47,649 nt of DNA from Herbaspirillum sp. Lineage in GTDB: Bacteria > Pseudomonadota > Gammaproteobacteria > Burkholderiales > Burkholderiaceae_D. Every line of letters begins with the position of its first letter. Position 1 is the stretch's first letter. The stretch covers positions 1 through 47,649 of the forward strand of contig JAQGNR010000233.1 of NCBI GenBank assembly GCA_028291765.1, written 5' to 3'. The position numbers were made by a program, and so were the translations under genes. This document shows positions 38,445-45,333 of this stretch, in pieces. Under the pieces are notes generated by a model. It saw only the letters and a program-made list of their open reading frames with translations, ran no database searches and was not told the origin of the DNA.

Positions 38445-38552
38445 GTGTCGTGAGCGGCCCAATCGCAGGATTGTGATGCTCAACGTACTTGCGTACGCCT
38501 GCGCTTCTCATCCTGCGCTTGAGCCACTCACAACACTTACTCAGAGCTTCCT
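38430..38552. repeat. Dispersed hairpin element (element B) at the 3' end of the EAL gene
   Basis: A 123-bp element with inverted arms of about 45 bp that start GGAAGCTCTGA and differ at only a few positions. The core (GTACGCCTGCGCTTCTC) is the reverse complement of the core of element A at 27898-28047, so both belong to one family in opposite orientation. The left arm contains the final codons and stop of the EAL gene. Confidence 0.85.
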
Positions 38553-39063
38553 TACTTAATTAGAGTTTTCTTAACGGCCCGGACGTGACCGCGTCAGATT
38601 TTCTGTGTACCCGGGGTACCGAAATGAAAATTTCATGACCGGTATGAGGACTACACCTAACTAACAAAAGAAACCAAATCCTCGAAGCGGTTTCCCTCCC
38701 TGCGGCTTGCCCCGCAGCGCGTTGCGCCTCTCTCCTTGCCTTTCGCCCGGTGTCCCGCGTCACCTCATATCCCCTTTTTTGTCCTACCCCAAAACCGCCA
38801 AATCTGACGTCCTCAGTGGACATGACTTTGTCGTAAACGAAACTTGCGTGCGTCCTAATATCGCTTCAACCAAACGAAACAATAACGCATTGCAGGATCG
38901 GGGAGGGGGCTCAATCGACCCTTTATCTACATTGCAGAACTGTTTTGGTATTGGCCAATTACGGGGCTTCTGACCAAGCGCTGTTTTGAAAATCTGCTCA
39001 TTGTTTCGGGGATGCAAAGGGCAAAGAAAAAGTATCCGATCCCCTTTTCCTGGAGAATTAAAA
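38553..39063. other. Long leader upstream of the Gly-rich gene
   Basis: 511 bases without a supported gene. It contains the palindromic cluster at 38608-38644, a pyrimidine-rich stretch (about 38690-38800) and an AT-rich part before the GGAG ribosome-binding site at 39052-39055. Such a long leader suggests regulated expression of the Gly-rich genes. Confidence 0.55.
38608..38644. promoter_or_regulatory. Two nested palindromes, possible operator
   Basis: TACCCGGGGTA (38608-38618) is a perfect 11-bp palindrome, and ATGAAAATTTCAT (38624-38636) a perfect 13-bp one. The second is framed by TACCG (38617-38621) and CGGTA (38640-38644), making a 28-bp imperfect dyad. Protein-binding site inferred from symmetry only. 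Confidence 0.4.
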
Positions 39064-39702
39064 ATGAAAAATCATATCATCGCGGCAGCTGTTCTAACCC
39101 TGCTGGCTACTTCCGCCATTGCTGGTGGCAACAACAATCACAAGCCTCCATCACCACCTGCTCCGTCAATGACCCACGTAACTGTCACCTCCACAGGCGG
39201 CAATGGTGGTAGCGGCGGTAATGCAACATCGGGGGCAGCCACAAGCGGTGCAACAACCGGCGCACCAGCAACTGGCGGCGCTGCAAACCAAATTAACGCT
39301 GGCGGCATTGCTAATACTGGCGGCAATATGACCAGCGCCGGCGCTGTGAAGGCAAGCGGGGGAGACACTAGCGCCAAGACCTCTTCAAGCGCAGATGCAA
39401 GCGCCAAATCGTCCGGCGGCGGTTCGAGTGGCTATGGCAAAGGCTCTAGCGCACCTGGCGACACCACAGCAAAAGCAACAAGCGGTGCAGGGACTCTTCA
39501 GGCAGCCAACGGCAATGCAATCGCTGTAGGCGGCAAGACTAGCTCCGACACTGGAAATGCCAATGCATCAGCTGGTGACAATAAAAATACCGGCGGTTCG
39601 GCAACTTCAGTGACCATTGGTGGCGACGCTTCCAGCGGCAAGGCAACTGCCGGCGACGGTGGTAACGGTGGTAATGCCGGCGCACTGGCTATTGTTCATT
39701 AA
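39064..39702 (+). CDS. Exported Gly/Ala/Ser-rich low-complexity protein
   Basis: A 212-residue protein with a clean Sec signal peptide (MKNHIIAAAVLTLLATSAIA, cleavage near residue 20). The mature part is almost entirely Gly, Ala, Ser, Thr, Asn and Asp in irregular GG-N/T/S steps (STGGNGGSGGNATSGA; GGDASSGKATAGDGGNGG), with no Cys and almost no aromatic residues. ATG 39064 has GGAG at the correct distance. I do not recognise a family; the composition suggests a secreted structural or matrix protein. A stable hairpin and a second Gly-rich exported protein follow, probably in one transcript. Confidence 0.8.
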   Translation: MKNHIIAAAVLTLLATSAIAGGNNNHKPPSPPAPSMTHVTVTSTGGNGGSGGNATSGAATSGATTGAPATGGAANQINAGGIANTGGNMTSAGAVKASGGDTSAKTSSSADASAKSSGGGSSGYGKGSSAPGDTTAKATSGAGTLQAANGNAIAVGGKTSSDTGNANASAGDNKNTGGSATSVTIGGDASSGKATAGDGGNGGNAGALAIVH

Positions 39703-39735
39703 TGAATCAGGCCAAGCGTTGACGTCAGGGGATGG

Positions 39736-39760
39736 CGGGGAGAACGTAAGGTTCTCCCCG
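39736..39760 (+). other. Stable intercistronic hairpin
   Basis: A perfect 10-bp stem (39736-39745 with 39751-39760) with a 5-base loop and no T-run, 33 bases after the first Gly-rich gene and 39 before the second. It could protect the upstream mRNA segment and set different levels for the two proteins. Confidence 0.6.
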
Positions 39761-39798
39761 ATCCCGAATCGAATCAACTAGATACCAGGGGTGCAATC

Positions 39799-40671
39799 AT
39801 GAAAAACGTGCTTGTAGGGATGATGTTAGCGTCAGTCTTTATTGTGCCGGCGGCCAGGGCGGCCGGACATGGCGGGGGATCGGGCGGTGGCTCGGCCGCA
39901 CCAGCGGCCAGCTCTTCTTCGACTGCAAACGGCGGCGCCGGCGGCACTGGCGGTTCAGCTGCGGGCGGATCTGCAGCCGGCGGTTCAGCGACCGGCGGCC
40001 AAGCGAATGGCAATACTTCCAGTGTTTCGGTTTCCTTGACCACCGATTACAGCGGCAGTAGCGGAACCAGCAGTGGCAGCGCTGGCACAGCGGCGGATCC
40101 GAGCAGCGCCGGCGCCGCAAACGTCCAGTATGCCGGCAGCTATACAGTTAAATCGGCGCCTGCGATTGTCGCACCGTCGTTGACTTCCACATTTTCGGAT
40201 ACCTGCATGGGTTCGGCATCTTTCGGACTTTCGTTTGTCGGATTCGGCGCCACCGCCGGCTCGACGATGGTGGATGAAGCCTGCGTGCGGCGACTGGATT
40301 CGAGAGAGTTTCGGGCCATGGGTCTGAACGACGTCGCGCTGGCCTTGCTATGCCAGAGCGCTGCAAACCGTAAAGCAGTTGAAGCAACCGGCCGCGCTTG
40401 TCCATCTGCGCCAGGAAGCGACACGGCATCGATAGCGCCAACGCCAGTGATAAAGATGAGTAAGGCAGCCGAGCGTAGCACCGCAATGCCGCCGATCATC
40501 GACCAGCAGGCAGCGCCAATCACGCTCACGCAAACCCCGCAGGCATCGGCGATGCAGACTTCACAGCCAATTAGTCTGGCAAATACTGAAGCCAAGCCTA
40601 TGGAAGTGCTAAGTGCCGATCCGGTAGAAGTAAAGCCATTACCGGATGAGCTGAGTAGTGAAAGCAAGTAA
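39799..40671 (+). CDS. Exported Gly/Ser-rich protein with a Cys-containing C-terminal domain
   Basis: A 290-residue protein with a signal peptide (MKNVLVGMMLASVFIVPAARA, cleavage near residue 22). A Gly/Ser/Ala-rich stalk to about residue 110 is followed by a folded domain (about 112-205) with four Cys: DTCMGSASFGLSF, VDEACVRRLDSREF, ALALLCQSAANRK and ATGRACP. The rest is a Pro/Thr-rich tail. The domain resembles, from memory, small secreted or virion-associated proteins of proteobacterial phages; I cannot name it. Its ATG has AGGGG eight bases upstream. It shares the Gly-rich, exported character of the gene before it. Confidence 0.78.
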   Translation: MKNVLVGMMLASVFIVPAARAAGHGGGSGGGSAAPAASSSSTANGGAGGTGGSAAGGSAAGGSATGGQANGNTSSVSVSLTTDYSGSSGTSSGSAGTAADPSSAGAANVQYAGSYTVKSAPAIVAPSLTSTFSDTCMGSASFGLSFVGFGATAGSTMVDEACVRRLDSREFRAMGLNDVALALLCQSAANRKAVEATGRACPSAPGSDTASIAPTPVIKMSKAAERSTAMPPIIDQQAAPITLTQTPQASAMQTSQPISLANTEAKPMEVLSADPVEVKPLPDELSSESK

Positions 40672-40701
40672 CGGTAAACAACAATTTTCATGAATGACGC
40701 A

Positions 40702-40798
40702 CGTTGTCTGACAGTGTCGATGGCAGTACAAGAGATAGTGGAGTCAAGACTGACAGGCGTTGTCTGACAGTGTCAATGGAAGTACAAAAAATAGTGGA
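40702..40798. repeat. 41-bp direct repeat with palindromic core, probable operator
   Basis: Bases 40702-40742 and 40758-40798 are direct repeats at a 56-bp period with only a few differences. Each starts CGTTGTCTGACAGTGTC. The second copy contains the perfect palindrome TGACAGTGTCA, the first the same with one change, and a further CTGACAG lies between the copies. It sits 130 bases before the GlxA-type regulator. Binding by that regulator or by another factor is inferred. Confidence 0.6.
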
Positions 40799-40927
40799 TT
40801 TTTTAACAACATTTTGTACTTTGACATTCAAATAAATGACAATATGACAACCTCTACGAAGCGACGCAATAAATAAGAAGCTTGGTCCTGCTGTGCAGGT
40901 GAAGTGATTAGCTTATTGGGGGGGGAC

Positions 40928-42046
40928 ATGAAAATGGAAACTAGCGCAACGCACTCTGGCGGTGACAGCAATTCGCTGAGACATGTTGGAATAATTGTTT
41001 TCGATGGCGTCATTCTTGCCGACGTTGTCGGCGTTGCCGAAATTTTTGTGACCGGGGATAAGCTGATTTCCTCAATGTTCACGGGAATGACGCGCTACAA
41101 CTTATCCTTGATATCACTGACCGGCGGCATGATCATGTCGTCGTCCGGTGTGCAGATCATGACGATTCCACTGCCGTCGCGTGAGGATAATCACTTCGAT
41201 ACGCTAATCGTGGCCAGTGGCAGCGGCAATTTTAATGTTTACCGTGATCCGCGCTTAATCGAGTGGCTGCAAATGGCCAGTGAGCATGTGCGGCGCATCG
41301 CTGCTTTGTGCACCGGCGTGTTTGTCCTGGCGGCAGCCGACTTGCTCAATAATCGCCACGTCGCGATCCATTGGGCCTTGCAGGACAAATTGCTGCGTGA
41401 ATTTCCAAAGGTGATCCTGGACCGTGACGTGTTGATGGTTGAGGACCACGGTATCTATACCACCGGCGATTCCGGCATGGGGATCGACATCGCGTTGCGC
41501 CTGCATGAAGACGATTTGGGATCGACCATGGCGAAACGGGTTGCGCAAAGTCTGCTGGCTCATCCCCGGCAACGGGAATGTCCGAATTCCACGACGTCCT
41601 GGTCTCGTACCGACGAGTCGTTCAGAAACGGCAAGATTCACAAAGCCTCGAACTGGCTGACCGAACATATGGCGTCCACCATCAATGCCGCCGATGCCGC
41701 CAATTTCGTGGCCATGAGTGAACGGAATTTCCAACGTCAATTCAAGCGTGAAACCGGCGAAACCCCGCATCGCTTCCTGCAGAAAATCCGCCTGGAAGCG
41801 GTGTGCCAGAATTTGCGCGAAACGGATCTACCGATCGACAAGATTGCGCGTCGTTGTGGATTTTTCAGCGGCGAGCATGTTTCAAAACTGTTTCGAAAAC
41901 ATTTGAATACTTCCCCGTGCGAATACCGCAAGAGTGAACGTGTCAAGCGCGAACCAGAAGCAGGTGCCGTTATACAGGCAAGTTATCAACAAAAAGATTT
42001 ATTCGAGTACGAAAAAATCGAAAATTCCTGTGGGAGAAGATCATGA
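40928..42046 (+). CDS. GlxA-type AraC-family transcriptional regulator
   Basis: A 372-residue regulator with an N-terminal DJ-1/PfpI-like domain (about 17-200; VGIIVFDGVILADVVGVAEIF; RRIAALCTGVFVLAAADLL; CTG holds the nucleophile-elbow Cys) and a C-terminal AraC double helix-turn-helix (about 240-345; INAADAANFVAMSERNFQRQF, DKIARRCGFFSGEHVSKLFRK). ATG 40928 is preceded by a run of nine G that can act as the ribosome-binding site; a GTG at 40904 is less likely. A 36-codon gene overlaps its stop by ATGA. It lies between the Gly-rich genes and the pga-like operon and is the best candidate regulator of either. Confidence 0.9.
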   Translation: MKMETSATHSGGDSNSLRHVGIIVFDGVILADVVGVAEIFVTGDKLISSMFTGMTRYNLSLISLTGGMIMSSSGVQIMTIPLPSREDNHFDTLIVASGSGNFNVYRDPRLIEWLQMASEHVRRIAALCTGVFVLAAADLLNNRHVAIHWALQDKLLREFPKVILDRDVLMVEDHGIYTTGDSGMGIDIALRLHEDDLGSTMAKRVAQSLLAHPRQRECPNSTTSWSRTDESFRNGKIHKASNWLTEHMASTINAADAANFVAMSERNFQRQFKRETGETPHRFLQKIRLEAVCQNLRETDLPIDKIARRCGFFSGEHVSKLFRKHLNTSPCEYRKSERVKREPEAGAVIQASYQQKDLFEYEKIENSCGRRS

Positions 42047-42153
42047 AATTGCATCTTTTTTTGCTTTACTACGGCTTCTATCGCCGCTATGGAAAATCTA
42101 TTTGGCGCTCGCTGCGTCTTGCCAGATACAGGACCTCGGATTGGTATTATTAA
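42043..42153 (+). CDS. Small basic aromatic-rich protein (36 aa)
   Basis: A 36-codon frame whose ATG overlaps the regulator's TGA by the classical ATGA, with GGGAG seven bases upstream. The product begins MKLHLFLLYYGFYRRYGKSI and ends RTSDWYY; it is strongly basic, with seven Arg and six or more Tyr, and the first half could insert in or lie on a membrane. The arrangement is that of a translated, coupled gene, but I know no homologue. Could be a peptide partner of the regulator. Confidence 0.55.
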   Translation: MKLHLFLLYYGFYRRYGKSIWRSLRLARYRTSDWYY

Positions 42154-42510
42154 AGGTCGCTCGCGATCCAGGCGCTTTGCGTTAATAAAAAATTCGTTAT
42201 GTGATTGATCTGTAATTCGGGTCATCCATTTCAAAAATACACCGCTGTATTTACCTTTGCATTTCACCTTCTTGCGACCATCTGCATCACAGCAGATCCG
42301 GTCGCATTTTTGCATCTTCCCCGCCAACAGCGCACTGAAAAAATCCTGCCAAAAAAGGCAATTTAAGTGGCAGAAATCGCCAATGTTTTGTCCTAATAAT
42401 TTTGACCCGTCCTCTTAATATTGATTAACAAAAAAAAAGGCTCTGCGCTTGCATCCGTGTCCAGAGTAAACATAAAACGGTACGAATTTCAGCTGAAAAA
42501 AGGCGATGCG
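42154..42510. other. Intergenic region before the pga-like operon
   Basis: 357 bases without a supported gene beyond the short basic protein. It holds the terminator at 42274-42311, a small AAATACA/TGTATTT hairpin near 42234-42252, and an AT-rich stretch (about 42390-42440) that should carry the promoter of the following operon. No confident -35/-10 pair was found. Confidence 0.55.
42274..42311 (+). terminator. Intrinsic terminator upstream of the pga-like operon
   Basis: A 12-bp stem interrupted by a CC bulge (GCGACC-ATCTGC at 42274-42285 with GCAGAT at 42292-42297 and GGTCGC at 42300-42305), followed by ATTTTTG. It ends the regulator transcript and implies a separate promoter for the pga-like genes. 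Confidence 0.75.
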
Positions 42511-42753
42511 ATGAAGCGAGCTATAAGTATGGAAAAGGTTGCAGCGGCCTTGAAACAGGAGGAGCTGGGCGTTCCGTTGGAAGACATCATCAAAGAGATG
42601 GGTGTGTCCCGGGAAACGTATCTTAGGTGGCGGGCAGGACATGTCGCCACCACCGACCTGGAGCAAATCATCGATCCCGATTCAGATCTTGATCCGGATC
42701 CAACCCCCCCGCCTGATATAAAAAATCAGCGCGCGGAAGATGATGAAAAATAA
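42511..42753 (+). CDS. Small HTH protein resembling an IS3-type OrfA N-terminus
   Basis: An 80-residue protein. The first 45 residues (MKRAISMEKVAAALKQEELG, then EDIIKEMGVSRETYLRWRAGH) have the helix-turn-helix layout of IS3-family OrfA, but the leucine-zipper part of OrfA is absent and replaced by an acidic Asp/Pro-rich tail (DPDSDLDPDPTPPPD). No OrfB or inverted repeat is present. The coding end overlaps the ATG of the PgaA-like gene by 14 bases, which ties it to the operon. I read it as a domesticated DNA-binding protein that could regulate the operon; a decayed IS fragment is the alternative. An upstream TTG at 42421 is possible but less likely. Confidence 0.65.
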   Translation: MKRAISMEKVAAALKQEELGVPLEDIIKEMGVSRETYLRWRAGHVATTDLEQIIDPDSDLDPDPTPPPDIKNQRAEDDEK

Positions 42754-43846
42754 ATCTCAACTCATGTTGACGACCTTATTCATCGCCTTCGGCGGCGAGG
42801 CGTCGGCAATCGCGGAATCCATTCGCGATGAGCGAGTATTGCCCGCCACCGCCGCCGATTTTTCGCTGGGCGATTACCAATCCGCCGAAGAGCGTCTATC
42901 GCCCTTGCTGAAAACAATGCTGGATGACAGCGACCTCAAGAACATGTTGCGCGCCGGCGAGGGGCGCGATTACAACGAATTATCGGTATTGGGCAGCGGA
43001 TCGCGCAGCCGGGAAAATCTCGGCAATGGCCATGGCGCCATCGTTGAAACAAAATTGCTCAGCAAGCCGATCGTCTATCGGACCAGCCCTTTCGTCCATG
43101 AATATTTCGAGCGCGGAATCACCAACGACATTTCCTTCGACTACCGGCGGCTGGGCCTCGGGGCCGAACATACCATCGCCGGCGTAGGCACTGTGCAGGC
43201 CGAGATACAGCAGGAATTTTTCCATCACCCAAAGACCAGTTTTGCGGCAAGCACGCAACTCAGCATGAACGACGATTGGGCGCTGAGGGCCAATGCCGAT
43301 TCGAACGCACTGGCCGTACCGCTGGTGGCGCGTTATTCCGGCATCTCCGGATGGTCCACCGGTATCGGCGCCAGCTGGCGCGCCAGCGAGCTGCTGGCGA
43401 TCCATGCCGACTACAGCCAATTGATGATGTCGGATAACAATACCCGCCGCGAAATCGCCGTGCGCGGCACGGCAACCCTGATCCAGGGACCGATCTACAA
43501 AGGCACGTCGGGCATTGAATTCGCGGCCGCCAGCAACAGCCTGGAAAACACCGCCTATTTCAATCCGAAAAATAAGCATACCGCGCAGATGTCCTATACC
43601 AGCGACTGGCTCACCTACCGACGCTATTCACGATCGTTCGCTAACCGGCTGATTCTCGCCTTCGGGCGCCATGCCGAGCATGGTTTTGCGAGCGGCAATA
43701 TCGGCAGCGTCGGCTATGAGGCGCGGGCGGATCTGAACGGCGCGATGGCGGTCGGTTTCGGCGTCGGCTTCGTGCGGCGGATATATAGCGGCGCGGTGTC
43801 GTCCGGTCCTGAAGCACATGTCGGTTTTAACTGGAAATTCCTATGA
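42740..43846 (+). CDS. PgaA-type outer-membrane beta-barrel lacking the TPR domain
   Basis: A 368-residue exported protein (signal peptide to about residue 23) whose C-terminal 300 residues read like the porin half of PgaA, the poly-N-acetylglucosamine export pore: alternating strands, YFNPKNKHTAQMSYTSDWLTY, NIGSVGYEARADLNGAMAVG, VRRIYSGAVSSG and a final strand ending FNWKFL with terminal aromatic-type signature. E. coli PgaA has about 800 residues with a large N-terminal TPR superhelix that binds PgaB and polymer; here only about 50 residues precede the barrel. It overlaps the HTH gene upstream and pgaB-like gene downstream (ATGA). Confidence 0.78.
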   Translation: MMKNKSQLMLTTLFIAFGGEASAIAESIRDERVLPATAADFSLGDYQSAEERLSPLLKTMLDDSDLKNMLRAGEGRDYNELSVLGSGSRSRENLGNGHGAIVETKLLSKPIVYRTSPFVHEYFERGITNDISFDYRRLGLGAEHTIAGVGTVQAEIQQEFFHHPKTSFAASTQLSMNDDWALRANADSNALAVPLVARYSGISGWSTGIGASWRASELLAIHADYSQLMMSDNNTRREIAVRGTATLIQGPIYKGTSGIEFAAASNSLENTAYFNPKNKHTAQMSYTSDWLTYRRYSRSFANRLILAFGRHAEHGFASGNIGSVGYEARADLNGAMAVGFGVGFVRRIYSGAVSSGPEAHVGFNWKFL

Positions 43847-45333
43847 AAACGCGCTTTGCATTTCTGCGCCGCAGTGCAGTTTGCACGGTGATGGCGCTGC
43901 TGTTTCTGCAATCCGGCGCTACCAATGCCGGTACCGCCGGCGATCAGAAATCTACGCAGGAATATGTGGCGCTTTGTTATCACGCCATACCGGCCGGATT
44001 CAATGGCGACGACGGCGCCAACAGTGTCAGCAATTTTACGACGCACTTGGCATGGCTGCGAGAGAACGGCTATACCGCCATCAGCATGGACGATGTACTG
44101 CAGGCCAAGGCCGGCCGCAAGCCGCTGCCGGAACGCGCCTATTTGTTGACGCTCGACGGCGGCTATGAAGATTTCTACATGAATGTCTTTCCGATCTTGA
44201 AAGCCTACAAGATTCCCGCCGTCATGGCGGTGGTCGGGCGATGGATTGAAGGCGGACCGGACCCGGAGGAAAGCCGACTCGATCGGTCTTCCGCCAAACA
44301 GCAGTTCGTCACCTGGGCGCAAGTCAAGGAAATGGCCGACTCGGGCCTGGTTGAAATTGCATCGCAAAGTTTTGATCTGCATCGCGACATTCTCGCCAAT
44401 CCGCAAAATAACCGGCAGCCGGCGGCGATAACCCTGCGCTACGACGCGGCAACGAATACCTATGAAACGGTCGAGGAGCGCCGCTTGCGGGTGCGCAGCG
44501 ATCTGCGCATGAATTCGATACTGATCAAGCAACATACCGGAAAATTGCCGCGCATTATGGTTTGGCCGTATGGCCAGATGGATCGGATCGGCGCGCTGGA
44601 AGCGGCGCACGCCGGCATGTCGATCAACCTGACCTTGCTCGACGGTTTTGCTTCGGTGAAAAATACGGAAGTAGTGCCGCGTACCCTGATCACCAAGGAA
44701 ATGGGGCTTGCCAATTTCTCTTACCTGGTGCGGCATAAAGATACACGCAAAGAGCATGAGCCAATGCGCGCGATTCGCTTGTCGCTGGATCGCATTTACG
44801 ACAGAGATCCGGCGCTGCAAGAACAAAAACTGGGCCGCCTGCTCGATCAGGCCGCGCGTCTCGGTGTCAACACGGTGTTGTTGCAACCGTTTGCCGGGCC
44901 TGCTGAAGATGGCGCAAAGATAGGGCAGATTACGGAGACCTATTTCCCGAACTCGGTAATGCACATGCGCGCCGATCTGCTCAATCGCGTTGCCTGGCAA
45001 ATGCACACCCGGCTCAATGCCGAAGTATTCCTGATGCTCGATCCCGACAAGTTCGCGCGCAGCGGAAAAAATCGCAAAGATGTGCTCAAGCTATACAGCG
45101 AAATGAGTCTGCACGTTCCGGTGCAGGGCTTGTTGTTTGAAGGCGCGTTCGCCGATGTCGATTTGCTGGCGCACATGAATTACTGGCCGTTGCCAAGGAT
45201 CTACACCACCCCGCACCAATCGGCTCTGGTAAACGATAACAGCGATAACTTTGCCTTTGCTTTCTCCTTTGCGCGAACCTTGCCGGCCGATCGCATCAAT
45301 GTCCTGTCGCTCTCTTCAATGCTAGACGAGTGA
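43843..45333 (+). CDS. PgaB-like protein with both active sites degenerate
   Basis: A 496-residue exported PgaB homologue (signal peptide to about residue 29; not an evident lipoprotein). The deacetylase-like domain (about 38-290) keeps CYH, LAWLRENGY, LPERAYLLTLDGGYEDFY and VWPYG. The LTFDDGY motif has become LTLDGGY (Gly106 for the second, metal-binding Asp), and the ASHTWNSH motif has become ASQSFDLH (Gln175 for a metal His; His180 kept). In the second domain (from about 305), HDDA of the glycoside-hydrolase site reads EGAF, and the protein ends about 175 residues earlier than E. coli PgaB. De-N-acetylation and hydrolysis are therefore unlikely. ATGA overlap upstream, GTGA overlap downstream. 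Confidence 0.85.
   Translation: MKTRFAFLRRSAVCTVMALLFLQSGATNAGTAGDQKSTQEYVALCYHAIPAGFNGDDGANSVSNFTTHLAWLRENGYTAISMDDVLQAKAGRKPLPERAYLLTLDGGYEDFYMNVFPILKAYKIPAVMAVVGRWIEGGPDPEESRLDRSSAKQQFVTWAQVKEMADSGLVEIASQSFDLHRDILANPQNNRQPAAITLRYDAATNTYETVEERRLRVRSDLRMNSILIKQHTGKLPRIMVWPYGQMDRIGALEAAHAGMSINLTLLDGFASVKNTEVVPRTLITKEMGLANFSYLVRHKDTRKEHEPMRAIRLSLDRIYDRDPALQEQKLGRLLDQAARLGVNTVLLQPFAGPAEDGAKIGQITETYFPNSVMHMRADLLNRVAWQMHTRLNAEVFLMLDPDKFARSGKNRKDVLKLYSEMSLHVPVQGLLFEGAFADVDLLAHMNYWPLPRIYTTPHQSALVNDNSDNFAFAFSFARTLPADRINVLSLSSMLDE

Noticed and set aside
38560..38823. Possible 87-aa minus-strand gene in the leader region
   Set aside because: No ribosome-binding site or family similarity; it overlaps the palindromes and a low-complexity pyrimidine stretch.
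40702..40798. CRISPR-like direct repeats
   Set aside because: Only two copies with a 15-bp gap, no further units and no cas genes; an operator array fits better.
43714..45006. Minus-strand frame of 430 codons opposite the PgaA/PgaB-like genes
   Set aside because: The product is basic and His/Arg-rich without motifs, while the plus strand has coherent homology and coupled junctions.
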